From Spirochaetota bacterium (GTDB lineage: Bacteria > Spirochaetota > Spirochaetia > SPDA01 > JAJSAL01), in the NCBI GenBank assembly GCA_024274705.1, contig JAJSAL010000167.1, forward strand, positions 1 through 61,684: a stretch of 61,684 nucleotides of DNA, in the 5' to 3' direction. The translations under genes were made by a program, and so were the position numbers. How positions within the stretch are numbered: the first letter of the stretch is position 1; the number at the start of each line of letters is the position of its first letter. The notes beneath the pieces were generated by a model. It did not search any database. It worked only from the letters and a program-made list of their open reading frames with translations, and had not been told where the DNA came from. Of the stretch, positions 25,664 through 33,968 are shown piece by piece.

Positions 25664-26386
25664 TCAGGTTCTCTTTACATACATATCGTAGAGAGACCCG
25701 AGAATGAGGACGGCAAAGGCCACAGCCAGGGACGAGCCGCCTATGATTACCATAGTCGCAGCTGCCGGTGAGATTTTTGCCAGCCACCAGGAACCGACAT
25801 CCAGGAGAATGGTAAGGAAGGCTAACGCCATGACCACAGTTTTCACTTTCTCTTTGAATGCGGTAAAAGAGAAAATGAACACCAGGAGAAATATGAGCGG
25901 CAGAATAGCCAGTACGTGTGTGTGGCTTATAGAGACAAGCCGGCTGATGGATTTACCCGTATCCTGGGCAAGAAGCGGTTCCACATCCGCATAGGTCTCG
26001 GTCACGACCCCTGCAACCTGGGCATCGGCGGAATGGCAGGTGTTGCAGGAACTTTCAAAAATCGGTTCAAGCGCTGCTAAACCCTCCTCAGACGCACCCC
26101 CGGCAAGCCAGTCTTTTGTTGCCCGGTATTCTGCATCGCTTTGAAAATGCTCTTTCATCGTACCGTCGATGGATGCTTCCAGGATCGTGGTCTCCCTTGC
26201 ACCGTAAAACGAAATCTGAATGTCCCTGAGGGACAATCCGGGTTCCTGGTCCACAGGACTGTAGGACAGAAGAATATTGAAAAACCCGAGAAGATACCCG
26301 ATTCCCGCAATAAGGAGAAACAGGGTGATGGCTATTTTCGAACTCGGATTCAGTTCTTTCAGCCCCTTAGTTTCTTTCCAAAACAT
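25664..26386 (-). CDS. membrane-anchored monoheme c-type cytochrome
   Basis: A 240-residue protein. One helix (residues 18-42), an exported domain with a single heme site CNTCH (Cys114, Cys117, His118), then three C-terminal helices (about 150-172, 180-200 and 213-233). The sequence SISHTHVLAILPL at the start of the second helix holds two His residues that could bind heme or interact with quinone. I choose the ATG at 26386 because GAGAGGG precedes it; a TTG at 26404 is less likely. Its function is unknown. A quinol-to-cytochrome link is inferred from topology and the neighbouring genes. Confidence 0.72.
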   Translation of the reverse strand: MFWKETKGLKELNPSSKIAITLFLLIAGIGYLLGFFNILLSYSPVDQEPGLSLRDIQISFYGARETTILEASIDGTMKEHFQSDAEYRATKDWLAGGASEEGLAALEPIFESSCNTCHSADAQVAGVVTETYADVEPLLAQDTGKSISRLVSISHTHVLAILPLIFLLVFIFSFTAFKEKVKTVVMALAFLTILLDVGSWWLAKISPAAATMVIIGGSSLAVAFAVLILGSLYDMYVKRT

Positions 26387-26419
26387 ATTTAACCCTCTCT
26401 TCAATTTAGAATAACAACA

Positions 26420-26447
26420 ATTGTACTCTATCTCTATCTTCCGTCAA
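26420..26447 (-). promoter_or_regulatory. promoter of the membrane cytochrome gene
   Basis: On the minus strand TTGACG (26447-26442) and TACAAT (26425-26420) with 16-base spacing. The palindrome at 26484-26508 is centred about 83 bases upstream of the predicted start. Confidence 0.6.
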
Positions 26448-26483
26448 CTAGAAAACCTTACTTTTTTGTCCGACTTTTTTAAG

Positions 26484-26508
26484 TTAATGTACTTTACAAG
26501 TACATTAA
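26484..26508. promoter_or_regulatory. perfect 25-base palindrome, probable operator
   Basis: TTAATGTACTT, then TAC, then AAGTACATTAA: perfect 11-base arms around a 3-base centre. It lies in the 252-269-base AT-rich gap between two divergent cytochrome genes. No T-tail follows it, so a dimeric regulator site is more likely than a terminator. Partial echoes (GTACAT at 26618, GTCGTACG at 26540) occur nearby. The regulator is not identified. No consensus promoter is visible for the triheme gene side, apart from a TATGAT near 26637. Confidence 0.6.
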
Positions 26509-26656
26509 TAATAGTCTATGATCCATTAAACTAAGTCAATGTCGTACGTTTAGTATTCAAAATTTCACAAAACTTAAAAACAATTGCTATTTTAGAGTAA
26601 ATATGTAAAAATAATGGTACATAAACAATTCATTTCTATGATAGTAGGAGGAAAGC

Positions 26657-27088
26657 ATGAAACACAGTAAAAGTCTCATTCTCATTATCGCCGTACTGGT
26701 ACTCTTCTTAGGTGCAGTAATGTCGGCATCCGCACAGGACACCCTTAAACTTTCGGGTATTACCACAACGGACGATCATCCCAACGGATGTGTCGACTGT
26801 CATAAACAGTCCGGCGGCAATGACTACCGCCTCAATACGGCACTGAAAGAGATCAGCGGCCACCCGGACGTAACGAAAATCGTCAAGACCGTGCCCAAGG
26901 ATTGCGGGATGTGTCACAAACCCAATTCTTCCGCAGGATCTCTCACTCTTCAGGTACATAAGATTCACTTCGAAAACCCGGATGAAAACCATTTCATCTC
27001 CAATTACCAGGGAGAATGTCTGGCATGCCACAGCCTTGATCTTGCCACAGGAGAGATGAGCGTTAAAAGCGGTCCGAAAAACTGGTAA
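26657..27088 (+). CDS. periplasmic triheme c-type cytochrome heading the pump-2 operon
   Basis: A 143-residue exported protein. Signal peptide SKSLILIIAVLVLFLGAVMS with a likely ASA/QD cleavage site, then three heme motifs CVDCH, CGMCH and CLACH with additional His residues (HPNG, SGHPDV, VHKIHFE) that may serve as distal ligands. This resembles small class III-like cytochromes. GTAGGAGGAAAG precedes the ATG. The NqrA/RnfC-type gene of the second pump starts 34 bases later, which suggests it is the pump's external electron partner. The arrangement recalls the multiheme cytochrome MmcA that heads the rnf operon of Methanosarcina acetivorans (established), but here it is a different, smaller protein. 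Confidence 0.85.
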   Translation: MKHSKSLILIIAVLVLFLGAVMSASAQDTLKLSGITTTDDHPNGCVDCHKQSGGNDYRLNTALKEISGHPDVTKIVKTVPKDCGMCHKPNSSAGSLTLQVHKIHFENPDENHFISNYQGECLACHSLDLATGEMSVKSGPKNW

Positions 27089-27122
27089 CGCCTGCAAAAC
27101 CTTTGTATAACGGGTTTAGGAA

Positions 27123-28610
27123 ATGACAACAAGAAAGAAATCGTTCAAAGGCGGATATCGATTCAGGAATTTCAAAGGAGAGCCTGTCGACACAATCGAC
27201 AGGCTCCCTTCTCCTAAACAGGTCTTGATTCCGCTTAAAAGAAGCACAGGGGCTGAAGTCCAGCCCCTCGTACAAGCCGGAGATACCGTACAGGCCGGAC
27301 AGATTATCGGACGCAGCGACGATGCAGTTTCCTCCCCTGTCCACGCAACTGTTTACGGTACGGTAACGGCGCTCAAAAAAAGGGACCTCCTGGGAGAACC
27401 GGTAACTGTAGCAGTCATCGACACCGGTGAGAAAAAAGAAGGTGGGGGTTTTCTGCCTCTGAAAGGAGCCTCTCCGGAATGGCAGAACCTTTCCCGGGAA
27501 ACAATCGAAGAACTCTTCTACCTATCCGGCGTTTCCGGTCTGGGCTCCGGTATGCCTACACGGTGGAACAGTTCGGTTATATCCGCCGGTGACGTGACCC
27601 ACATCATCATCCATTCCGGAGAAAACGACCTGTTTCAGCCTTCTCCGTCTGTTTTTCTCAAGGGCGCCGGTTCCGGTTCCTTTTCCGCAGGCATCCGGAT
27701 ACTGAAGAAGCTCTACACGGAAGCGGATGTTTCCATAGTTGTCCGCGAAGACAACAAAGGGCTTATCTCCAAATTGAATACAATGCCGGAGATACAGAAC
27801 AGCACCCTGGTCCTGACAAAACCGAAATATCCCCAGGATAAAGAGGAAGTTCTGGTTTCGACTGTTCTCGGAAAAGAGTATCCCTATGGTTTTTCCGCTA
27901 TACACATGGGGGTACTGGTTGTTCCTTTCCAGTCGATCCTTCATATCGCGGAAGCGGTGATCCTGGGAAAGCCGGTAATAGAACGGACCATCGCCTTAGG
28001 CGGTGAGTCCTTCGAACAAAACCGCCACGTAACCGTTCCCATCGGAACACCGCTGGAAGACGTCCTTCATTCCCGGCTGTCTTCCGGCAATCACAGAATC
28101 GTGATGGACAGTCTTAACTCAGGGCTTGGAGTCGAGGACCTATCGACACCGGTACTCTGGGACACCCGTGGAGTCATCGCTATTCCAGAAGGAACCGAAG
28201 GAGAGATGCTGGGATTCGCCATGCCGGGATTCATGAAAGACTCATACTCCGTCACCTTTGCTTCCCGGTTTCTCCCGATAAAAAAACGGGTAACCACAAA
28301 TATCCATGGAGAACATCGTGCATGTCTGCAGTGCGGCTTCTGTATCAACGTGTGTCCGGTGCAGATCCTTCCGAACCTCTTATTCCGCTACGTAGAGAGA
28401 GGTATCATTGAAGACAGCCTGGCTGCTTTCAATATTTTCAACTGCATCGACTGTAATCTCTGTACCTACGTTTGTACATCAAAACTTCCCGTGGCCGGTA
28501 TGATTAAAACCGGAAAAGAGAAGATGAGGAAAGAAGGCATAGATCCGGCAGCAGAAACTGCACGCCGTCACGAATTGAAAGGTCTTAAGATCCAGGAAGG
28601 ACAGGATTGA
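27123..28610 (+). CDS. NqrA/RnfC-type subunit with two [4Fe-4S] motifs (pump 2)
   Basis: A 495-residue cytoplasmic subunit, longer than the pump-1 copy. The N-terminal RnfC/NqrA barrel is followed by VSGLGSGMPTRWNSS near residue 140, a degenerate form of the GxGGAGFPT flavin/NADH loop of RnfC, so direct NADH binding here is doubtful. The C-terminal Fe-S sites are CLQCGFCINVCP (near residue 400) and CIDCNLCTYVC (near 440); the second is followed by Thr instead of Pro. TTTAGGAA precedes the ATG. It overlaps the next gene by one base. The clear divergence from pump 1 argues for an old duplication or separate acquisition. Confidence 0.88.
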   Translation: MTTRKKSFKGGYRFRNFKGEPVDTIDRLPSPKQVLIPLKRSTGAEVQPLVQAGDTVQAGQIIGRSDDAVSSPVHATVYGTVTALKKRDLLGEPVTVAVIDTGEKKEGGGFLPLKGASPEWQNLSRETIEELFYLSGVSGLGSGMPTRWNSSVISAGDVTHIIIHSGENDLFQPSPSVFLKGAGSGSFSAGIRILKKLYTEADVSIVVREDNKGLISKLNTMPEIQNSTLVLTKPKYPQDKEEVLVSTVLGKEYPYGFSAIHMGVLVVPFQSILHIAEAVILGKPVIERTIALGGESFEQNRHVTVPIGTPLEDVLHSRLSSGNHRIVMDSLNSGLGVEDLSTPVLWDTRGVIAIPEGTEGEMLGFAMPGFMKDSYSVTFASRFLPIKKRVTTNIHGEHRACLQCGFCINVCPVQILPNLLFRYVERGIIEDSLAAFNIFNCIDCNLCTYVCTSKLPVAGMIKTGKEKMRKEGIDPAAETARRHELKGLKIQEGQD

Positions 28611-29638
28611 TGAAACCCCTGAAATCGATACTCACTAAACTATCTCACGCAAAACGGCTAAGCCGGTTCAAGACTATTTTCGAGACCATGGAAGGGATCA
28701 TTTTCGGTATTACCGAAACCACCCCCGGAGCGCCTCACATCGTTGATAACATCGAGATCAAGCGATATATGTCGTTCGCTATTATCGCGCTGCTCCCAAC
28801 GACCGTGGCGTCCATCGTGTTTTACGGGTGGCATGCCGTATTAGTTATCCTGGCGTGCTACATTGCAGGCGGTATCGTGGAAGTCGCTTTCGCCGTTATT
28901 CGAAAGCGGCATATAGAAGAAGGATTTCTCGTTACCGGTCTGATTTTTCCACTGGTGCTTCCTCCCACGGTGCCCATCTGGGTGGCCGTGGTCGGTATCG
29001 CATTCGGTGTACTATTCGGAAAGGAAATCTTCGGAGGAACCGGAAGAAATATCTTCAATCCCGCACTGGTGGGAAGGCTGTTCATCACCATAGCGTTTCC
29101 CCAGATCATGTCCGCCTCCTGGCAGATACCCTTTACCGATGCAATTACCGCTGCAACCCCCCTGGGGATGATGAAGGCTGCCGGTGAAGCCGTACCGTAC
29201 AGGGACCTCCTTCTCGGGCTTACCGCAGGGAGTATGGGAGAACTATTCCGGATAGGCATCATTGCCGGAGGGATCTTTCTTATGGCTTCGAAAGTCGCCA
29301 ACTGGAGAGTTCCTATCTTTTATCTGGGTACGGTTGTCCTCTTTTCCTTTATCGGGAACATCGCGGTACCGGCGAAGATCGCTCCACCTTTGTTCCAGTT
29401 CCTCTCCGGAGGCCTTCTCTTCGGGGCATTCTTTATGGCCACAGACCCGGTCACCTCTCCTTTTACCGGCACAGGTAAGATCTTCTTCGGAATCCTCCTG
29501 GGTATCCTTACGGTACTGATACGGAGTTTTTCAGGGTATACCGAAGGGGTCATGTTCAGCATCATCTTTATGAATGCCCTGGCTCCATTGCTCGATCATT
29601 TCGTACTCACTGCCAGGTACAAGGTGGCAAAGACATGA
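28610..29638 (+). CDS. NqrB/RnfD-type membrane subunit (pump 2)
   Basis: A 342-residue polytopic protein with GGTGRNIFNPALVG, the FMN-attachment segment TAATPL (Thr at about residue 183) and GGLLFGAFFMATDPVTSP. It is highly similar to 3766 in all these blocks. It carries covalent FMN and contributes to quinone-side electron transfer in Nqr/Rnf pumps. I use the ATG at 28610, which overlaps the previous TGA; a TTG lies one codon before. The next gene overlaps by 4 bases (ATGA). Confidence 0.92.
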   Translation: MKPLKSILTKLSHAKRLSRFKTIFETMEGIIFGITETTPGAPHIVDNIEIKRYMSFAIIALLPTTVASIVFYGWHAVLVILACYIAGGIVEVAFAVIRKRHIEEGFLVTGLIFPLVLPPTVPIWVAVVGIAFGVLFGKEIFGGTGRNIFNPALVGRLFITIAFPQIMSASWQIPFTDAITAATPLGMMKAAGEAVPYRDLLLGLTAGSMGELFRIGIIAGGIFLMASKVANWRVPIFYLGTVVLFSFIGNIAVPAKIAPPLFQFLSGGLLFGAFFMATDPVTSPFTGTGKIFFGILLGILTVLIRSFSGYTEGVMFSIIFMNALAPLLDHFVLTARYKVAKT

Positions 29639-30210
29639 AAGACAAGATCCTGATGATTGTATTCGTTCTCGTTCTTGGAACGATACTTACCACTGCCCTG
29701 GTTGCGGTCAACGGATATACAAAACCGATTATCGACCGGCACGCGGAAATCAAGCTCAAATCAAATATCCTTTCCGCACTGCAAATTCCGTTTACCCTGG
29801 ATACCATCGATGATGTATTCGACCAGTCGATAACGGAAAAAAGTGCCGGGGAAAGGACATACTACGAAGCAACAGACGGAACCCTTGCTCTCCCTTACGA
29901 GGGTTCCGGGCTCTGGGGACCGATTATCGGCATTATTGCCATGAACTCCGACCTCTCTCAGATTACGGGAATTACCATCATGCAGCAGGAAGAAACGCCC
30001 GGCCTGGGGAGCAGGATTGCTGAGCGGGAGTACCTGGACACGTATATCGGAAAAGAGTTTGCTCCGGAGCTGGAAATGCTCCCCCCGGGTAAAGGGAAGG
30101 GGAGCAACCAGGTTGATGGTATTTCCGGAGCCACCATGTCCAGCAAGGCGTTCGTAAAGATCCTGAACGACGAATTCAACGTTTACGATTCGCTCATTGG
30201 AGGAAAGTAA
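29635..30210 (+). CDS. NqrC/RnfG-type FMN-binding subunit (pump 2)
   Basis: A 191-residue protein, with an N-terminal membrane anchor (residues 4-24) and an exported FMN domain with the covalent-flavin motif SGAT, Thr167 in DGISGATMSS. Other family blocks are GSGLWGPIIGIIAM and QQEETPGLGSRI. This flavin faces the periplasm in known pumps, a natural place to meet the triheme cytochrome encoded at the head of the operon (inference). The ATGA start is coupled to the upstream gene. Confidence 0.92.
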   Translation: MKDKILMIVFVLVLGTILTTALVAVNGYTKPIIDRHAEIKLKSNILSALQIPFTLDTIDDVFDQSITEKSAGERTYYEATDGTLALPYEGSGLWGPIIGIIAMNSDLSQITGITIMQQEETPGLGSRIAEREYLDTYIGKEFAPELEMLPPGKGKGSNQVDGISGATMSSKAFVKILNDEFNVYDSLIGGK

Positions 30211-30211
30211 C

Positions 30212-30826
30212 ATGGCTGTAGCTGTAAAAAATAAAACCATGCAGACGATCCTGAACGGATTGTGGAGGGACCACCCGATATTCTCCATGCTTTTAGGGAT
30301 ATGTTCCGCCCTGGCTGTGTCAAACAAGTTGGAAAATGCCATTGCTATGGGAGCCGGGGTTACCTTTGTACTCGTTGCCACGGGAATCATCATTTCCCTC
30401 CTCCGAAAGATGATTCCCCGGAGGGTGAGGATGATTACCTATATGCTCATCATAGCGTCCTTCGTCATCATTGTAGACCGTTTCCTTAAAGCCTTTTATC
30501 CGGCGATCAGTGATTCCATCGGCCCTTATGTGGGCCTCATCATTACAAACTGTATTATCATGGGACGGGCAGAGGCATTCTATATCCAGAACAACACCTT
30601 CCAGTCTTTACTGGATGCCCTGACAAACGGTATAAGCTATACCTACACTCTGGGTATTATCGCAGTTATCCGGGAAGTGCTAGGGTTCGGTACAATCCTG
30701 GGATTCCAGGTCATGCCTGATGGATGGACAAACTGGGTCGTCATGGCCATGGCTCCAGGAGCATTTTTCGTTCTCGGCGTGTTCATCTGGGTGACCAGGA
30801 CCATGGCAAAGATGGATTCGGAGTAG
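30212..30826 (+). CDS. NqrD/RnfE-type membrane subunit (pump 2)
   Basis: A 204-residue membrane protein with HPIFSMLLGICSALAVSNKL and GPYVGLIITNCIIMGRAEAF, the NqrD/RnfE signatures that flank the intramembrane iron site. I choose the ATG at 30212, since TTGGAGGAAAG lies just before it; a TTG at 30197 overlaps the previous gene and is less likely. Paralogue at 5466. Confidence 0.92.
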   Translation: MAVAVKNKTMQTILNGLWRDHPIFSMLLGICSALAVSNKLENAIAMGAGVTFVLVATGIIISLLRKMIPRRVRMITYMLIIASFVIIVDRFLKAFYPAISDSIGPYVGLIITNCIIMGRAEAFYIQNNTFQSLLDALTNGISYTYTLGIIAVIREVLGFGTILGFQVMPDGWTNWVVMAMAPGAFFVLGVFIWVTRTMAKMDSE

Positions 30827-30836
30827 GGGGAGAGAG

Positions 30837-31424
30837 ATGGCATTACAGCTGATTACCATATTTATTGCTGCGATTCTTACGCACAATATCGCCCTCACCT
30901 ATCTGCTGGGCATGTGTCCTTTTATTTCCCTGTCCCGGAGTCTTAAGACGGCCTCAGGGATGGGATTTGCCGTCATCTTTGTAGTGGTACTTACAGTGCT
31001 TATCAACTGGCCGATCTATAACCTCATCCTGGTACCTACCGGAAGCGAACTTATCTACTACATCGTATTAATCATTGTAATTGCGGCCAGTGTACAGCTG
31101 GTGGAAATGATCATGGAGCGGTTCTTCCCGGCCCTTCAGGCGGCCTTCGGTATCTTTCTTCCCCTTATCACGGTAAACTGTACGATCCTTGCTGTTTCCC
31201 TGTTTACCGTTATCAGGAATTATGACTACATCACATCGATTGTTTTCGGCCTCGGATCAGCCATCGGGTGGATCCTCGCCATTGTGATCGTAGCGGCAAT
31301 AAACGAGAAACTGAAACTGATCGGGGACATCCCTAAGGGATTGCGGGGTTCCGGGATCATCATGATCACCTCCGGGATCATCGCTTTAGCTTTTCTCGGA
31401 TTCGCAGGGATGGTGAACTTATGA
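30837..31424 (+). CDS. NqrE/RnfA-type membrane subunit (pump 2)
   Basis: A 195-residue membrane protein of the same length as the pump-1 copy, with LTYLLGMCPFISLSRSL and FLPLITVNCTILAVSLF. GGGGGAGAGAG precedes the ATG. Its stop overlaps the start of the shortened NqrF gene (ATGA), which ties that small protein firmly to the pump. Confidence 0.92.
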   Translation: MALQLITIFIAAILTHNIALTYLLGMCPFISLSRSLKTASGMGFAVIFVVVLTVLINWPIYNLILVPTGSELIYYIVLIIVIAASVQLVEMIMERFFPALQAAFGIFLPLITVNCTILAVSLFTVIRNYDYITSIVFGLGSAIGWILAIVIVAAINEKLKLIGDIPKGLRGSGIIMITSGIIALAFLGFAGMVNL

Positions 31425-31873
31425 GTTTTATGGCAGTTATCATCATGAATGTTATTCTTGTGGTCATTACGGTAATCCTGGCGATTGCGGACAAGCTTCT
31501 CGTAAGCTATGGCACCTGCAAGATCACCGTCGACCGGGAAGGAGAAGATAAAGAGGATTTCGATGTGGAAGGTGGGGATAACCTCCTTACCTACCTTACC
31601 GATAAAGGCATCGAGATCAACTCCTCCTGCGGGGGCAAGGGAAGCTGCGGATACTGTAAGTGCATCATCACATCCGGTGGAGGCATGATCCTTCCCACGG
31701 AAGAGATATACATGAGCCGGCAGGAAAAGGCTGAAGGGATGAGGCTTGCCTGCCAGGTGAAAGTGAAACAAGACATGGAAATTCTTATCCCGAACTTTCT
31801 TACCATTATCCGTCAGATGGTGGTGAACAAGAAATTCGATCCTAACAAGAGATGGCTGGTGAAGATAAAATGA
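31421..31873 (+). CDS. shortened NqrF: membrane anchor plus [2Fe-2S] domain only (pump 2)
   Basis: A 150-residue protein equal to the first third of NqrF. Membrane helix at residues 6-24, [2Fe-2S] ligands Cys70, Cys76, Cys79 and Cys111 in the same context as the full NqrF at 6730 (SCGGKGSCGYCK, RLACQVKVK). It then stops after IIRQMVVNKKFDPNKRWLVK. The FAD and NAD domains are absent, and the next codons in the same frame do not continue them. Its stop TGA overlaps the ATG of a HydC/NuoE homologue. I infer that this subunit receives electrons from the HydBC-like diaphorase encoded downstream. It is clean, conserved and operon-embedded, so decay is unlikely. Confidence 0.88.
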   Translation: MSFMAVIIMNVILVVITVILAIADKLLVSYGTCKITVDREGEDKEDFDVEGGDNLLTYLTDKGIEINSSCGGKGSCGYCKCIITSGGGMILPTEEIYMSRQEKAEGMRLACQVKVKQDMEILIPNFLTIIRQMVVNKKFDPNKRWLVKIK

Positions 31874-32349
31874 ATGCCCTTGAACCGACTATAGATGCAA
31901 TCCGACCGATTCTGGACAGTTTTATCGAAAAGAGAGGCTCCCTGATCGGACTACTACAAGATATTCATGAAACGTACGGCTACCTCCCGGAAGAAATACT
32001 TAAGCAGGTCTCTCAAGAGCTGGATGTTCCACTGGGTAAGTTTTACAGTCTCGCAACGTTCTACACTTCCTTCAGACTGGAGCCCATGGGTAAACATCAC
32101 ATTTGCACCTGTGTAGGCACCGCTTGTCATGTGAAAGGGGCACCGGCTATTGTCGATACCTTCAAGAGGGAGCTGAACATACAGGAGGGCGAGACCACGG
32201 CAGACGGCACCTTTACACTGGACACGGTGAACTGCCTCGGCGCCTGCGCCCTGGCTCCCCTGATTGTCGTAGATGGCGAATATTACGGGAAGTCAAAACC
32301 GAACAAAGTATCCAAGCTGATTGAACAATATAAGAATGAAACGGAGTGA
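31870..32349 (+). CDS. HydC/NuoE-type [2Fe-2S] subunit
   Basis: A 159-residue thioredoxin-like [2Fe-2S] protein of the NuoE/HydC family. Ligands are Cys81, Cys86, Cys122 and Cys126 (CTCVGTAC and CLGAC). LPEEILKQVSQELDVPLGKFYSLATFY is the family N-terminal helix region. I choose the ATG at 31870: it overlaps the NqrF-like stop (ATGA) and has GGTGA upstream. An ATG at 31852 would add six residues. It is the small partner of the NuoF-like protein at 35489 and is separated from it by a regulatory gene set. Confidence 0.92.
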   Translation: MNALEPTIDAIRPILDSFIEKRGSLIGLLQDIHETYGYLPEEILKQVSQELDVPLGKFYSLATFYTSFRLEPMGKHHICTCVGTACHVKGAPAIVDTFKRELNIQEGETTADGTFTLDTVNCLGACALAPLIVVDGEYYGKSKPNKVSKLIEQYKNETE

Positions 32350-32713
32350 CCGGGACAGTACAACCTTTAAAACAGTGATACGAACCCTGGAGGCGAAGGT
32401 CCTCACAGGGAATGTTGATGAGGATGAACGTATACAGTCCGTGTGTGCATCAGACCTTATGAGCGATGTTCTGTCTTTCAGCAGTTCCCAGGCCCTCCTG
32501 GTCACGGGACTGACCAATCCACAGGTTGTTCGGACAGCTGATGTTACAGATATTGCCGCGATCTGCTTTGTATTCGGCAAGATTCCACGGAAGGAAACTA
32601 TTGAACTTGCGGAGAACAGCGGGATAATCCTGCTCAGTACAGACCTTTCGCTGTACTGTACATGCGGGAAGTTATACGATTTGAATATTCCCGGCTGTTC
32701 AGTAAAAACATGA
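32336..32713 (+). CDS. DRTGG-domain-like protein, first copy
   Basis: A 125-residue protein, start inside the end of the preceding gene. It matches the small DRTGG-type proteins that accompany HydABC-type [FeFe] hydrogenase operons: an N-terminal segment ending VCASDLMSDVLSFSSSQALL, then ICFVFGKIPRKETIELAENSGIILLSTD. The role in those operons is not established; a nucleotide-sensing or regulatory role is usually proposed. It overlaps the CBS/ATPase gene by 4 bases (ATGA). Confidence 0.72.
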   Translation: MKRSDRDSTTFKTVIRTLEAKVLTGNVDEDERIQSVCASDLMSDVLSFSSSQALLVTGLTNPQVVRTADVTDIAAICFVFGKIPRKETIELAENSGIILLSTDLSLYCTCGKLYDLNIPGCSVKT

Positions 32714-33636
32714 GAGAAGGGAAAGAGGTCACCAAGATCCAGGAACTCGTGTATGAACTCAAGACGGAGGATGCGATGACGGATCATCTCATCTCCATCT
32801 GTCCGGAGACCCAGATGGCTGAACTCAGGACCATTCTCCGGGAAAACAAGATCTCCGGTACCCCGGTAGTGCAGGACGGCAGGCTGGTGGGTATTATCAG
32901 TATCGAAGATTTCATCAACTGGCTTGCAGATGACGGTAAAACCTGCCCGGTTAAAGACAGGATGACTTCCCGGGTGGAGACGGTCTATACCGACGACCCC
33001 CTGATCAAGGTGGTGGGAAAACTCGACCGCTTCGGCTTTGGAAGGCTGCCTGTTGTAGACCGAAGTTCCGGGCTCCTTAAAGGGATCATTACCAAGGGAG
33101 ACATCATCGAGCGGCTGCTGCACAAACTGCAGATCGAGTACCAGGAAGAGGAGATCCACCGGTACAGGGCGAGTCATCTCTTCGAGGACATCATCGCTGA
33201 TTCCGTTTCCCTGCACTTAGACTATGAGATCGGGGAACGGAAGATCGAGAAGGGGGGCACTGTTGCAAGCAGTTTGAAAAAAACGCTGCGCCGGCTCGGT
33301 ATCCATCCGGACATCATTCGCAGGGCGTCGATTTTAACCTACGAAGCGGAGATGAATGTGATTATCTATGCGTATTACGGGGAAGTCAATGTTACGGTTT
33401 CTCCTAACTGCCTTCATATGACGATCCGGGACAAGGGACCGGGTATTCCCGATATCGAAAAAGCGATACAACCCGGTTACTCCACCGCCCCCTCGTGGGT
33501 GCAGGAACTGGGTTTCGGTGCGGGTATGGGACTGCATAATATCAAATCCTGCGCTGATGAACTGGAAGTTACCTCCACAGTAGGAGAGGGAACAACCCTG
33601 AAGGTTCAGGTAGAAGTAGGCGATACATGTATTTGA
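32710..33636 (+). CDS. CBS-pair protein with an RsbW-like ATPase domain
   Basis: A 308-residue protein. Two CBS domains (about residues 15-135; MTDHLISICPETQMAELRTI and MTSRVETVYTDDPLIKVVGK) are followed by a GHKL ATPase of the anti-sigma/RsbW type with EAEMNVIIYAYYG, DKGPGIPD and GAGMGLHNIKSCADEL. There is no phosphoacceptor His, so it is not a classical sensor kinase. CBS pairs sense adenylates or NAD(P)-type ligands. The same gene type is standard in hydrogenase HydABC clusters. The start overlaps the previous gene (ATGA). Confidence 0.85.
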   Translation: MREGKEVTKIQELVYELKTEDAMTDHLISICPETQMAELRTILRENKISGTPVVQDGRLVGIISIEDFINWLADDGKTCPVKDRMTSRVETVYTDDPLIKVVGKLDRFGFGRLPVVDRSSGLLKGIITKGDIIERLLHKLQIEYQEEEIHRYRASHLFEDIIADSVSLHLDYEIGERKIEKGGTVASSLKKTLRRLGIHPDIIRRASILTYEAEMNVIIYAYYGEVNVTVSPNCLHMTIRDKGPGIPDIEKAIQPGYSTAPSWVQELGFGAGMGLHNIKSCADELEVTSTVGEGTTLKVQVEVGDTCI

Positions 33637-33968
33637 AAGATTTAGCGGAACAGTTTGAGATGACGGCTCACGATCCTGATTTAGACTTAGAGAAGGAGAT
33701 AGCCAGGGGTTATGCCGGCGATCTATTGAGTGATGTCATAGCCCATGCAGAAGAGGGAGATGTGTGGATTACCCTGCAGGTGCATATGAATATCGTTGCC
33801 GTTGCAAGCATGAAAGATCTGGCAGGGATCATCCTTATCGGCGGGAGAAAACCGAATCAGGATACCGCGGAGAAGGCTTCGGAAGAAGGGATACCGATAC
33901 TGACATCCGATCTGCCGGCTTTCGAACTGATCGGCAGGCTGTATGCTGCAGGTATACCCGGGGTGTGA
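33627..33968 (+). CDS. DRTGG-domain-like protein, second copy
   Basis: A 113-residue homologue of the protein at 32336 (YAGDLLSDVIAHAEEGDVWIT, IILIGGRKPNQDTAEKASEEGIPILTSD). It overlaps the CBS/ATPase gene by 10 bases and is followed directly by the PHP gene. The repeated order DRTGG, CBS-ATPase, DRTGG, PHP, ATPase is the usual regulatory set of NAD-linked [FeFe] hydrogenase operons. Confidence 0.75.
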   Translation: MYLKDLAEQFEMTAHDPDLDLEKEIARGYAGDLLSDVIAHAEEGDVWITLQVHMNIVAVASMKDLAGIILIGGRKPNQDTAEKASEEGIPILTSDLPAFELIGRLYAAGIPGV

